Shown one piece after another: positions 7,406-16,144 of a stretch of DNA of 26,284 bases. Source of the stretch: Sphingomonadaceae bacterium (GTDB taxonomy: Bacteria; Pseudomonadota; Alphaproteobacteria; Sphingomonadales; Sphingomonadaceae). The stretch is from assembly GCA_016742125.1 (NCBI GenBank), contig JACVCM010000043.1, positions 1 to 26,284 on the forward strand. The letters run 5' to 3'. Numbering within the stretch: the first letter of the stretch is position 1; each line of letters begins with the position of its first letter. Made by a program: the position numbers and the translations under genes. The notes beneath the pieces are model-generated. The model was not told where the DNA came from and ran no database searches. It worked only from the letters and a program-made list of their open reading frames with translations.

Positions 7406-8698
7406 ATGGCCCGCTTTCTGAAAACCGGCATTACCGAAGACGCCGCTGCGGAAGCAGACGCGCAAGTTCGCGCCACAGTCGAAGAGATTATTGCCGATGT
7501 GAAAAAACGCGGCGATGATGCAGTGCGCGACTGGTCGAGGAAGTTCGACAACTGGGCCCCGGCCAGCTTCCGCCTTTCCGGCAAGCAGATCGAATCGGCC
7601 TATGCAGCGCTCGACCCGCAGACGATAGAAGACATCCGCTTTGCGCAGACGCAGGTTCGCAATTTCGCACAAATACAGCGTGATGCCTTGAAAGATGTAG
7701 AGGTAGAGACGCTGCCCGGGGTGGTGCTCGGGCACAAAAACCTGCCGGTAAACTCGGTGGGTTGCTACGTACCCGGCGGCAAGTATCCGTTGGTGGCCTC
7801 TGCGCATATGAGCGTTGTGACCGCCAAGGTCGCTGGTGTGAAGCATGTCATTTCGGTTGCGCCTCCCTTTGAAGGCAAGCCCAATCCTGCAATCGTCGTA
7901 GCCATGCATATGGCAGGTGCAGACGAGATCTTGTGCGTCGGTGGAGTACAGGCCGTGGCCGCGATGGCGCTCGGCACCCAGAGCATCGCGTCAGTCGACA
8001 TGATTGTCGGGCCGGGCAACGCTTATGTTGCAGAGGCAAAGCGACAGCTTTTTGGACGTATAGGCATCGATTTGCTCGCCGGGCCGACCGAAACGCTGGT
8101 CATCGCCGATGAAGAGGGCGCCGATGGCGAGCTATGTGCAGCCGACCTGCTGGGGCAGGCCGAACATGGCCCCAACTCCCCGGCGGTCCTTCTCACCAAT
8201 TCCGAAAAGCTTGCACGCGAGACGATGGCGGAGATCGAGCGCCAGCTTACAATCCTGCCCACCGCCCATATCGCCTCAAAGGCATGGGCCGATTACGGAC
8301 AGGTGATTGTCTGCGACAGCTATGAAGAAATGGTTCAGGTCGCTGACGATATCGCGTCGGAGCATGTCCAGGTGATGACGCACGATCCTGATTATTTCCT
8401 GCATAACATGACTAACTATGGCGCGCTGTTTCTTGGCAACAGGACGAATGTCTCTTATGGCGACAAGGTAATAGGCACCAACCACACGCTACCCACCAAA
8501 AGGAATGCCCGTTTCACCGGCGGTCTTTGGGTTGGCAAGTTCATCAAAACATGCACATATCAGCGCGTGTTGACCGACGAGGCGAGTGTTATGATCGGGG
8601 AATATTGCAGCCGCCTTTGCGCTATCGAAGGCTTTGCCGGGCACAAGGAACAGGCGGATATTCGCGTGCGCCGCCTCAGCCAGAAGAAAGCTGCCTGA
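7406..8698 (+). CDS. HisD-like (histidinol dehydrogenase family) catabolic dehydrogenase
   Basis: This 430-residue protein aligns along its whole length with the zinc-dependent histidinol dehydrogenase family. Visible family residues are the YVPGG loop, GGVQA, GPGNA, the Gln and His zinc ligands in LLGQAEHGP, the catalytic Glu-His in SEHVQV, Asp and His in GDKVIGTNHTLPT, and Glu-x4-His in EGFAGHK. The serine of the GPSE segment of E. coli HisD is threonine here (GPTE). HisD oxidises an alcohol to an acid in two NAD+ steps, and a branch of the family (HpsN, sulfopropanediol dehydrogenase) does this on non-histidine substrates. No his genes are nearby; the neighbours are an SDR, a LacI regulator, a MetE-like protein and an aldolase, so a catabolic alcohol-to-acid oxidation is inferred. 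AAGGGGAAG precedes the ATG at 7406; the frame upstream of that only overlaps the SDR antisense. Confidence 0.85.
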   Translation: MARFLKTGITEDAAAEADAQVRATVEEIIADVKKRGDDAVRDWSRKFDNWAPASFRLSGKQIESAYAALDPQTIEDIRFAQTQVRNFAQIQRDALKDVEVETLPGVVLGHKNLPVNSVGCYVPGGKYPLVASAHMSVVTAKVAGVKHVISVAPPFEGKPNPAIVVAMHMAGADEILCVGGVQAVAAMALGTQSIASVDMIVGPGNAYVAEAKRQLFGRIGIDLLAGPTETLVIADEEGADGELCAADLLGQAEHGPNSPAVLLTNSEKLARETMAEIERQLTILPTAHIASKAWADYGQVIVCDSYEEMVQVADDIASEHVQVMTHDPDYFLHNMTNYGALFLGNRTNVSYGDKVIGTNHTLPTKRNARFTGGLWVGKFIKTCTYQRVLTDEASVMIGEYCSRLCAIEGFAGHKEQADIRVRRLSQKKAA

Positions 8699-8700
8699 AC

Positions 8701-9705
8701 ATGAAAAGCCGCCGCCGCGCGACCTCCTATGACGTCGCTGCCCATGCGGGCGTGTCACAGTCGGCGGTATCCCGCTGTTTCAAGGAAGGCGCCAGCATCT
8801 CGCACAAAACCCGCGAGAAAGTGATGGAAGCCGCACGCGAGCTGAATTATTATCCCAACGCCATAGCGCGCGGCCTGATCACGCAGCGGTCCAATCTGGT
8901 GGCGGTGATTATTTCCAACCTCACCAATCTCTATTATCCGGAAGTGTTGGCGGAACTGACGCAGCGGCTTTCGGCGCAAGGCGTGCGGGTGCTACTCTTC
9001 TCGCTGGCGGCTGAATCGGATGTGGACGAAGTGCTTGACCAGGTCTGGCAATACCGGGTCGATGGCGCGATTGTTGCTGCGCGGCTGGACCCTTCGCAGT
9101 TGGCGGGCTTTGCGGATCGCGGCGTGCCTGTCGTCCTGTACAACCGTGTTGGCGAAGGCGTCCCGGTATCCAGCGTCTGTTGCGATTCCATTGCTGGCGA
9201 ATATGCGCTGACCGATGGCCTGCTGGCGCATGAGCACCGCCGATTTGGTATCATTGCAGGCCCCGCCGACAGCTATGTCGGCGAAGAGCGCGTGAACGCC
9301 GCGGTCCGGCGCCTAGACATGAACGGCGCGGAGCATTTTGTCGTGCGTGGCCGGTTTGACTATGCCAGCGGCGAAGAAGGGTTGAAGGCGTTAATGCGCG
9401 AATCGGGAGATCGTCTTGATGCCGTGATCTGCGCCAACGATTTGATGGCTGTAGGCGCCATCGACTGCGCGCGTGGCCATTTCGGGCTTCGCGTGCCAGA
9501 GGATTTGTCGATTGTCGGCTTCGACGGCGTTGGCCCTGCTACCTGGTTGTCCTATCAGGTGACCACCGTGCGCCAGCCAGTCCGCCGGATGACCGAGGCT
9601 GCTGTATCCATGCTGCTGGAACGGATTGAAAAACCCGACATCTCGCCTGAACAGAGGCTGTTCGCAGGCGAACTTCTGCCCGGCGCATCTGCTCGCTTGG
9701 GCTAA
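8701..9705 (+). CDS. LacI/GalR-family transcriptional regulator
   Basis: This 334-residue protein has the standard LacI layout. An N-terminal helix-turn-helix (SYDVAAHAGVSQSAVSRCF, about residues 9-27) is followed by the hinge helix region (YYPNAIARGLITQRS) and a periplasmic-binding-protein-like effector domain with the usual GFDGVGPATWL and TTVRQP segments. LacI-type proteins in catabolic loci repress transport and enzyme genes until a pathway intermediate binds. The ATG follows the HisD-like stop by 2 bases, so the two are co-transcribed and the regulator probably controls its own operon. Three CG-centred 14-bp boxes in front of the TonB receptor and in the SDR/HisD-like spacer fit the operator geometry of this family. 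The effector is not known; a sugar acid or a related catabolite is plausible from the neighbours. Confidence 0.92.
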   Translation: MKSRRRATSYDVAAHAGVSQSAVSRCFKEGASISHKTREKVMEAARELNYYPNAIARGLITQRSNLVAVIISNLTNLYYPEVLAELTQRLSAQGVRVLLFSLAAESDVDEVLDQVWQYRVDGAIVAARLDPSQLAGFADRGVPVVLYNRVGEGVPVSSVCCDSIAGEYALTDGLLAHEHRRFGIIAGPADSYVGEERVNAAVRRLDMNGAEHFVVRGRFDYASGEEGLKALMRESGDRLDAVICANDLMAVGAIDCARGHFGLRVPEDLSIVGFDGVGPATWLSYQVTTVRQPVRRMTEAAVSMLLERIEKPDISPEQRLFAGELLPGASARLG

Positions 9706-9732
9706 CAGAATATATCATCCGAGGGAGAATTG

Positions 9733-10872
9733 ATGGCCGACCGCATATTGACAACACATGTGGGATCGTTGCCACGCTCTGCAGCGGTAACCGACCTGAT
9801 CTTTGCGCAAGAGCGCGGCGAAGGGGTTGATGCGGCGGAGTTTGAACAGGTAATTGGTGCCGCTGTCGACGAGGCGGTTGCACTGCAGGTAGCCAATGGC
9901 GTCGATCTGGTCTCCGACGGCGAAATGTCGAAGATCAGCTACGCAACATACATCAAGGATCGCATAACCGGCTTTGACGGTGACAGCCCGCGTAGCGCGC
10001 CGAGGGATCTGGAAATGTTTCCCTCCTTCCTGGAGCGGCAGGCCAAAGGTGGCGGTACACCTACCTATCGGCGACCCAAATGCGTCGGTGACGTAAAACC
10101 CAAAACCCTTGCGCCACTGGAAGAAGATCTGGCGCATATGGCCGCTGCCATAGCCAGGCATGAACCGGTCGGGGGGTTTATGAACTCCGCTTCCCCTGGC
10201 GTGATCGCCTTGTTCCAGCCGAATGAATATTACCCGAGCCAGGATGCCTATCTGGAGGCGCTGGCAGAGGCGATGCGGCCTGAATATGAGGCAATCGTAG
10301 CTGCTGGGCTATATCTCCAGCTCGATAGCCCCGACCTTGGCCTTGGACGCCACATGATGTACAAGGACCGCAGCGATGACGAGTATCTGCGGCTTATAGG
10401 CGGGCATGTCGAGGCGCTGAATCACGCGTTGCGCAATGTGCCGGCGGACCGTGTGCGCATGCATGTTTGCTGGGGCAATTATGAAGGCCCGCATTGCTGC
10501 GATGTCGAAATGGGCGTCATCCTGCCGACGTTGATGCAGGCCAAGCCTGTCGGCCTGCTATTTGAAACCAGCAACCCGCGCCACCAGCACGACTGGAACT
10601 ATTTTGCCGAGATGCGCGGACTAATCCCCGATGACAAGATCCTGATTCCCGGCGTGATCGACAGTACCACCAACTTCATCGAACACCCCCGCGTGGTTGC
10701 CGAACGCATCGAGCGTTTTGCCCATATCATCGGACGCGAACGGGTGATTGCCGGGACCGATTGCGGCTTTTCGACCTTTGCCGGTTTTGGTGTGGTTGAC
10801 CCAAGCATCGTCTGGGCCAAACTGAAAACGCTGGCTGAAGGCGCCGAACTCGCGAGCAAGAAACTGTGGTAA
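9733..10872 (+). CDS. MetE C-terminal-like zinc methyltransferase family protein
   Basis: This 379-residue protein resembles only the catalytic C-terminal half of cobalamin-independent methionine synthase (MetE, UROD/MetE-like TIM barrel). It has the opening THVGSLPR motif and the zinc ligands His-x-Cys in RMHVCWGNYEG and Cys in AGTDCGF. Such stand-alone proteins include core methionine synthases and enzymes that move thiols or methyl groups in catabolism, for example epoxyalkane:coenzyme M transferase. There is no N-terminal MetE half that would bind folate polyglutamate in the long enzyme. The position in a LacI-controlled operon before an aldolase argues for a role in the catabolic route rather than in methionine synthesis, but the reaction is unknown. 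The ribosome binding site GAGGGAGA (9721-9728) supports ATG 9733; the TTG just before it is less likely. Confidence 0.82.
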   Translation: MADRILTTHVGSLPRSAAVTDLIFAQERGEGVDAAEFEQVIGAAVDEAVALQVANGVDLVSDGEMSKISYATYIKDRITGFDGDSPRSAPRDLEMFPSFLERQAKGGGTPTYRRPKCVGDVKPKTLAPLEEDLAHMAAAIARHEPVGGFMNSASPGVIALFQPNEYYPSQDAYLEALAEAMRPEYEAIVAAGLYLQLDSPDLGLGRHMMYKDRSDDEYLRLIGGHVEALNHALRNVPADRVRMHVCWGNYEGPHCCDVEMGVILPTLMQAKPVGLLFETSNPRHQHDWNYFAEMRGLIPDDKILIPGVIDSTTNFIEHPRVVAERIERFAHIIGRERVIAGTDCGFSTFAGFGVVDPSIVWAKLKTLAEGAELASKKLW

Positions 10873-11618
10873 GCCTGAAAACCCGGATCGCCGCACAGGA
10901 GCCGTTGCTCGGCACTTTCATCAAAACACCGCACCCGCATGTTGTTGAGGTTTTGGCGTCAAGCGGGCTCGACTGCCTCTGCCTTGATGCCGAACATGCG
11001 CCATTTGACCGGCGCGACCTTGACCTGTGCATCATGGCGGCACGGGCGAATGCTATGCCTGTTCTGGTGCGGCCAGCCATGTCGGCGCCCGAGCAAATCC
11101 TCAACGCCCTTGACTGCGGCGCGGATGGAATATTGGTTCCGCACGTTCGATCTGCCGAAGAAGCCCGCACCGTTGCCAAGGCGGCCCATTATGGTGCCGG
11201 TGGACGTGGCTATGCCGGATCAAGTCGGGCGGCAGGATATGGCCGCGTCAGTATTCCCGACCACATGGCAGCGAGTGCGGCAGGCACAACCGTTATTGCC
11301 CAGATCGAGGATCTGGAGGCGCTCGACGACATCGATGCGATTGCTGCGGTGCAGGGCATTGACGCATTGTTCATGGGTCGGATCGATCTCACCGTTGCCT
11401 TGGGCTGCACGGACGCGGACGATCCTAATGTCGTCGGCGCACTCGACAAAATCGTGACCGCAGCATTAAATGCCGGAAAACCCGTTGGAATGTTCACGCC
11501 AAGACCGACCGACGTTGCGCTTTGGCGCGACAAAGGCGTTAGCATTTTCTTGTTGGGCTCAGATCACGGTTTCATGAGAAACGGCGCAGTTGAGCTGCGG
11601 CGCCAAGTCGGATTCTGA
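10866..11618 (+). CDS. HpcH/HpaI family class II aldolase
   Basis: This 250-residue protein matches the HpcH/HpaI aldolase family over its full length. The catalytic and metal positions fall at the expected places: His44 in DAEHAPFD, Arg69 in VLVRP, Gln146 and Glu148 in AQIED, and Asp174 in GRIDLT. These correspond to His45, Arg70, Glu149 and Asp175 of the well-known HpaI. The family cleaves 2-keto-3-deoxy sugar acids (such as 2-keto-3-deoxy-L-rhamnonate) or 4-hydroxy-2-oxoheptanedioate to pyruvate and an aldehyde with a divalent metal. It starts with GTG at 10866, overlapping the last 7 bases of the MetE-like gene, so it is the fourth gene of that operon. It would supply the carbon-carbon cleavage step of the pathway. 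No clear hairpin terminator follows. Confidence 0.88.
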   Translation: MVSLKTRIAAQEPLLGTFIKTPHPHVVEVLASSGLDCLCLDAEHAPFDRRDLDLCIMAARANAMPVLVRPAMSAPEQILNALDCGADGILVPHVRSAEEARTVAKAAHYGAGGRGYAGSSRAAGYGRVSIPDHMAASAAGTTVIAQIEDLEALDDIDAIAAVQGIDALFMGRIDLTVALGCTDADDPNVVGALDKIVTAALNAGKPVGMFTPRPTDVALWRDKGVSIFLLGSDHGFMRNGAVELRRQVGF

Positions 11619-11650
11619 TTTCCTCCATCGGGCATTGCTGGCACATGGGT

Positions 11651-11854
11651 TTATGAATGCGGGATAGGCTCCGGATCTATCGAAGGCTCTTCTGCGGGTG
11701 GGCGATCGGGATAGCGGTCCGGCTCTACAGGCGGCTGTTCGGTCGGCGGGTGATCGGGTCGTTCATCGGGATGCCGAAATGGATATTCGGGCGGCTGCGG
11801 CGGGCTGTCAGGCGGGTCCCCGGACGCTGCTGGCTTGCTGCCGCGGCAATGCGG
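11651..11854 (-). other. Proline-rich in-frame extension after the HlyD stop codon
   Basis: Directly after the TAG stop of the adaptor gene, the same frame stays open for 67 codons to a TAA at 11651-11653. Roughly every third residue is proline, with repeated PPxxP and HPDERPDHPP-like units and many Asp/Glu. There is no ATG, GTG or TTG in this stretch, so it cannot be a separate gene in the ordinary way. It could be a C-terminal tail cut off by a nonsense change, a readthrough extension, or chance from the GC-rich repeat. The plus-strand frame across the same bases codes for an Arg-rich string that looks like an antisense shadow. Confidence 0.5.
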
Positions 11855-13060
11855 CTAACGCCTCTCTACCCGCGCCCCGTCGGTGATTTTCTCGCTTGGG
11901 TGCAGGATTATGTGCGCACCTTTTTTGAGGCCGCCGAGCAGTTCAGCCCGCTCATCATTCATCCGCCCGACCTTGACAGGTATCAGTCGTGCCCGTCCGT
12001 TCTCGACCGCGAACACCACCCAATTCCCCTTGTTGCGGAACAATGAGCTAACCGGAAGCTGCAGCGCGTTGGCGCTTTCCCATTCGACCGCGCGGACGAT
12101 GACACGATAGCCATGGCCGAGTTTCGTCCATTTTGCCGGCGGATCGGTGATGTCGATGATGACGTTGACCCGCTGCTCCTCCACGCCAAGTGCGGAAATC
12201 TTGGTAAAACCGAAGGGTTCGATGCGGCGCACGCGACCGTTCAGCGGGCGATTGCCGCCCCAATTGTCAATCAGCACGCGGGCGCCGGGCGTCAAACGCA
12301 CTGCATCCGCGGAAAGGAGGTCGGTGACGATCTCAAGATCGCGCGGGTTGCCGATCTCGACCAGGGGGGTTCCGGCAGCCACGGTTGCCTCGCTCTCACG
12401 CGAGACACGCATTACGGTTCCGCTGGTCGGCGAACGGACGTCGAGAACGCCGCTGCGGCGGCGTGAATTGGGCGTGACAAGATTGGCTCGCGCGGCATCG
12501 CGATCGAACCGGGCAGCCTCAGTTGCGCGGACTGCTTCGGCATGGGCAGCCTTTGCTTGCGATACCGTTGCATTGGCCCGGTCGAGCGCAGCGCGGGTGG
12601 CAAAGCCGCGGTTGAACAGCGTCTCCATTCGGCCCTGTTCCTGCTGGGCCAGATCACGCGCTGCCCGCGCCTGCTCGATCCGGGCCGATGAGGACGCGAT
12701 TGCGGCGTCAAGCGCCTGCACTTGCGCTCGCGTCCGTGCCTCGCTGCGGGGATCGAGGAAATCGGGATCGACCGGAGTCATCTGCGCAACCTCCGTCTCG
12801 CCTGCAATCACCGGGTCGCCGGGTTCGAGTTCGATGCGCGTCAGCCGACCGTTGATCGGGGCGGCGACCACAAACAGGTCATGCACCCGCGTTTCGCCTT
12901 CGTCGTCAATGGTCACGGTCATCGGCCCTTGCGTGACCTGCGCAAGATCGACCTGATAGGGCGGTTTTCGGATGGCGAGGTACAGCGCCGCGACTACAAC
13001 CAGCGCGACAGTCGCGGATATGGCGATCGGGCCTGGCCGGAGGAAGCTGCGCTTTGCCAT
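11855..13060 (-). CDS. HlyD/MacA-type periplasmic adaptor of an ABC exporter
   Basis: This 401-residue protein is a membrane-fusion (adaptor) protein. It has one N-terminal membrane segment (about residues 12-30), then the first half of a lipoyl/barrel-sandwich domain (APINGRLTRIELEPGDPV), a long Ala/Arg/Glu-rich coiled coil (about 107-195), the second lipoyl half (VRSPTSGTVMRVSRES) and beta-barrel and membrane-proximal domains to the end. It should link the inner-membrane ABC transporter to an outer-membrane channel or to periplasmic acceptors. The ATG lies just upstream of codons overlapping nothing else; the permease stop is one base before it, so the ATPase, permease and adaptor genes form one operon. 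No TolC-like gene is in the window. The TAG stop is followed by a proline-rich open frame described separately. Confidence 0.88.
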   Translation of the reverse strand: MAKRSFLRPGPIAISATVALVVVAALYLAIRKPPYQVDLAQVTQGPMTVTIDDEGETRVHDLFVVAAPINGRLTRIELEPGDPVIAGETEVAQMTPVDPDFLDPRSEARTRAQVQALDAAIASSSARIEQARAARDLAQQEQGRMETLFNRGFATRAALDRANATVSQAKAAHAEAVRATEAARFDRDAARANLVTPNSRRRSGVLDVRSPTSGTVMRVSRESEATVAAGTPLVEIGNPRDLEIVTDLLSADAVRLTPGARVLIDNWGGNRPLNGRVRRIEPFGFTKISALGVEEQRVNVIIDITDPPAKWTKLGHGYRVIVRAVEWESANALQLPVSSLFRNKGNWVVFAVENGRARLIPVKVGRMNDERAELLGGLKKGAHIILHPSEKITDGARVERR

Positions 13061-13061
13061 G

Positions 13062-15437
13062 TCAGTCCCAGCTTTTCAACACGGCAACCAGATCGAGCCT
13101 GTCGAGCCTGCGGCGGACGAACAGCGCAGTGATCGCAGCCGCGAGCAGGACCATCAACACCGCTTGCGCCACCGTAGCCTGAGTTAGGCCAAAGGGCACA
13201 GTGAACAGATCGCCACCCAGTACCGAACTTATATAGTGCGATATAAAATAGCCAAGCACGACACCGACCGGTAGGCCAATGATGCTAATGATCGCCAGTT
13301 CGCCCAGAAGGATATAGGAAACCTCAGAACGGCGATAACCGAGCACGCGCAGCGATGCGAGATCCCGGGAGCGTTCGGCAAGGCTGATCCGCGCATTATT
13401 ATAGATAACGCCAAAGACGATCAGCGCGGAAAAACCCGTGTTGAACAATGTGACAATGCCCAGTGTCTCGCCTATCGTCGCTTCGATCCCGTTCCGGGAG
13501 GCTGCACGCAATGAAACGCCGGCAACAATCGGAACAGCCTTCAGATAACGGCAAAGCTCATCAACGCGGGCCACATCGACGCCGAGATAGGCGCCCGACA
13601 GCAGGGGTACTTGATGCAGCTGCGCGGCAATCATCGCATCGTCAACATAAGCAGGACTGCCGACCGCGCTTTCGATAGTGTCCGCAACCAGCAGGGAAAA
13701 TCGTGCGCGGTTTCCTTCAGTTACCTGAACTTCGATGGTATCGCCGCGGGTTACTCCCAATTCGTTGGACAGGCCTTCAGACACCAGAACACCGCGTGCC
13801 GGGGGATCGATAATCGCACCATCGATATCGACGACGCGGTTAAGGTCGCTTCCGGCGCTAGCGGTAGTCAACCCTTCGGACTTGGACCGTCGATTGCCAG
13901 TCAGTTTCGCGCCGATCGTGCGTATCGGCTCGACCCGCCAGACGCCCGGTGCGCGTTGCAGTTCAAACAGCGCCCGCTGGTCGCGGGGTTCTGCGAAGGT
14001 CACCATCACGTCGGCACGGTTTGACTGGTCGAACAGGATTTCGATAAGCTTTGCCACATTGTCGCGCGACCCTGCCGAGGTGATGTACAGACCGAGCGCG
14101 GCAGCCACGCCAAGTGCTCCCAATCCGGACCGAAAGGGACGCCGCAATATCCCGCGCAAGATTATCCGGGTAGGTTCGTCCAGTATGCGCATTTTGCCGA
14201 TCAGTCTGGCAACGCCGCCGGCATAGTCGGGAGGCAAGGGCGGACGCATAGCCTCGACCGGAGTCATTCGCCGGACCCGGCGCACCGACTGGAAAACCCC
14301 AAGCAGGACGACCACGAGCGTTACGGTGCAGGCAAGAGCATAGGCATCAAGACCGGCCCGGTAGGTCAAGAAGGGAAAAACGAAAAATTCCTGGTAGATC
14401 GATGCAATCCCGCGCCCCAGCAAGGAACCCAGCAGAATCCCCAACCCAAGTCCCGGGACTGACAGCGCGACCGCGATCTTGGCATAATGCAGCATGATCG
14501 CATTGCCGCGATAGCCAAAGGCCATCAGCAGTCCGATAACCTCATGCTCGGCATCGATCAATCGGGACAGGACCATGTTGATCAGAAAGGCCGCGACGCC
14601 GAGGAAGATAGGCGGCAGGATACGGGTCATTGTTTGCAACTCTGCGAGTTCGTTGGTGACGTAGCGGTCCGATATCTGCTCGCTGCGGCGATAGGCACCG
14701 GCGCCGCCATAGCGCGCCAGCAAGCTATCGAGACGGCGGATCACATCCGTTGCGTCGGCGCTTCGATCTATCCGCACCAGCGCCTCGTTAAACGAGTCGG
14801 TGAGGTCGAGCGAGGCCGCAAGATGTTCCTCACCCATCCAGAGCACGCCGAAACGGCGATTGTCGGGGAAGATCTGTCCTGGCCCGATCGCATAGATATA
14901 TTCGGGCGAAAGCACAGTGCCGACCACGCGGAGATGTTGCCGCTTGCCATAAAGCAGCGCGTCGACGCCATCGCCAGGGCCGATGCGCGCGGCTTCCGCG
15001 AATTTCTCGCTCGCAAGCACCTCATCCGGGCGGGCGGGGTCCGGCCAGCGGCCGCTGCGCAGCACTAGCGCATTGAGCCTGGGCTCGCGGGCCATCGGAA
15101 TCGAGTGGATGCGCGTGGTGATTGGTTCGGCTATCCCGGCAATATCGAGCGTCGCGCCTGCGGTGATCCGCCCCTCGACCGGTCCGACGCCCGGCAGGTT
15201 CTTGATCTCGTCCAGCACATTCTTTGGTGCACGTTTGGCAGGCGCGAAAATGTCAGCAAAGCGGTAGCGATCATAATAGGCTTCACGCGTGGCATCGAGC
15301 GACCTCATCATCCCCACCGACATCACCACCATGCCCACACCCGCCGCGATCACCAGGGCAATCGCGAAAGCCTGGCTGCGCATCCGCCACAGGTCGCGCA
15401 GCACTTTGCGGTCGAGTGGACTGAGGTCGATCACCAT
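13062..15437 (-). CDS. ABC transporter permease with two FtsX domains
   Basis: This 791-residue inner-membrane protein has the layout of large MacB/LolCE-related permeases. There is a first membrane helix (about residues 20-42), a periplasmic domain, a three-helix FtsX block (about 255-390), then a second membrane-anchored periplasmic region and a second FtsX block at the C-terminus (about 665-780). Such proteins do not move substrates through the membrane like classical exporters but couple ATP hydrolysis to movements in the periplasm, often extracting lipids, lipoproteins, peptides or drugs. The ATG overlaps the last bases of the ATPase gene (stop at 15431), and the adaptor gene starts one base after its stop. 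The three genes therefore make a complete tripartite-type exporter without the outer-membrane part. The substrate is unknown. Confidence 0.88.
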   Translation of the reverse strand: MVIDLSPLDRKVLRDLWRMRSQAFAIALVIAAGVGMVVMSVGMMRSLDATREAYYDRYRFADIFAPAKRAPKNVLDEIKNLPGVGPVEGRITAGATLDIAGIAEPITTRIHSIPMAREPRLNALVLRSGRWPDPARPDEVLASEKFAEAARIGPGDGVDALLYGKRQHLRVVGTVLSPEYIYAIGPGQIFPDNRRFGVLWMGEEHLAASLDLTDSFNEALVRIDRSADATDVIRRLDSLLARYGGAGAYRRSEQISDRYVTNELAELQTMTRILPPIFLGVAAFLINMVLSRLIDAEHEVIGLLMAFGYRGNAIMLHYAKIAVALSVPGLGLGILLGSLLGRGIASIYQEFFVFPFLTYRAGLDAYALACTVTLVVVLLGVFQSVRRVRRMTPVEAMRPPLPPDYAGGVARLIGKMRILDEPTRIILRGILRRPFRSGLGALGVAAALGLYITSAGSRDNVAKLIEILFDQSNRADVMVTFAEPRDQRALFELQRAPGVWRVEPIRTIGAKLTGNRRSKSEGLTTASAGSDLNRVVDIDGAIIDPPARGVLVSEGLSNELGVTRGDTIEVQVTEGNRARFSLLVADTIESAVGSPAYVDDAMIAAQLHQVPLLSGAYLGVDVARVDELCRYLKAVPIVAGVSLRAASRNGIEATIGETLGIVTLFNTGFSALIVFGVIYNNARISLAERSRDLASLRVLGYRRSEVSYILLGELAIISIIGLPVGVVLGYFISHYISSVLGGDLFTVPFGLTQATVAQAVLMVLLAAAITALFVRRRLDRLDLVAVLKSWD

Positions 15438-16144
15438 GTCATGTCGCCCGGGTGCCGCCTTTTGGGATTAGGGCTGCTGCTCGCCAATTGCCCGTCGGCG
15501 AAGCGCAGCACATGGTCGGCCATTTCCGCAATCACCGCATTGTGGGTGATCAAGAGCGTCGTTGTGCCAAGCTCGCGATTGACCGCGTCCAATGCCTCCA
15601 GCACCCGCACACCTGTCTGGCTGTCGAGGGCGCCGGTAGGTTCATCGCACAGCAGCACCTTCGGTCGCTTGGCGATGGCGCGGGCGATGGCGACACGCTG
15701 TTGCTCGCCACCCGAAAGCTGAGTCGGAAAATGGTCGATGCGGGCTTCAAGGCCCACCAGCGCCAGCGCCTCTGCGGGCTCCATGGGCTCGTCGGCAATC
15801 TCGGTAATGAGCGCAACATTCTCGCGCGCGGTCAGCGATGCGACAAGGTTGTAAAACTGGAAGACAAAGCCGACATGGTGGCGACGATATTCGGTGAGAC
15901 CATGGTCGGTAAGGCCGGTTAGCTCGACATCCTCGAAATGCACATGCCCGCTGGTCGCCTGATCCAGCCCGCCGACAATGTTGAGAAAGGTCGACTTGCC
16001 CGACCCGCTGGGGCCAAGCAACACCACCATTGCCGATTGCGGAATGTCGAGTTCGACCCCGCGCAGCGCCTGCACGGCGGTATCCCCCTCGCCATAGGTC
16101 TTGGTCAGCCCTTCGATCCGGTAGAGCGGCTGCGCGGCCGGCAT
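15431..16144 (-). CDS. ABC transporter ATP-binding protein (MacB/LolD type)
   Basis: This 237-residue ATPase has all the expected motifs: Walker A GPSGSGKST (44-52), Q-loop Gln96, signature LSGGEQQ (143-149), Walker B VLLCDEPT (163-170) with Asp167 and Glu168, and switch His201. The sequence type (LNIVGGLDQATSG, GFVFQFYNLVASLTARENV) is that of the LolD/MacB/FtsE group, which works with FtsX-like permeases. The frame is open to an ATG at 16174, but the ATG at 16144 has a strong AGGAGG ribosome binding site 7 bases upstream and gives the normal family length, so I chose it. It is the first gene of the exporter operon, overlapping the permease gene by 7 bases. It provides the ATP-driven step for the two-FtsX permease. 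Confidence 0.92.
   Translation of the reverse strand: MPAAQPLYRIEGLTKTYGEGDTAVQALRGVELDIPQSAMVVLLGPSGSGKSTFLNIVGGLDQATSGHVHFEDVELTGLTDHGLTEYRRHHVGFVFQFYNLVASLTARENVALITEIADEPMEPAEALALVGLEARIDHFPTQLSGGEQQRVAIARAIAKRPKVLLCDEPTGALDSQTGVRVLEALDAVNRELGTTTLLITHNAVIAEMADHVLRFADGQLASSSPNPKRRHPGDMTW

Noticed and set aside
9733..10872. Housekeeping methionine synthase (metE)
   Set aside because: It lacks the N-terminal half of MetE and lies in a catabolic LacI-linked operon; only the MetE C-terminal fold is supported.
11657..12046. Plus-strand 129-aa frame across the end of the adaptor gene
   Set aside because: Its Arg-rich translation is the antisense of the proline-rich stretch and of the adaptor C-terminus; no ribosome binding site is seen.
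12147..12956. Plus-strand 269-aa frame inside the adaptor gene
   Set aside because: It is opposite to a clear HlyD-type protein; Arg/Ser-rich composition is typical of a GC-rich shadow frame.
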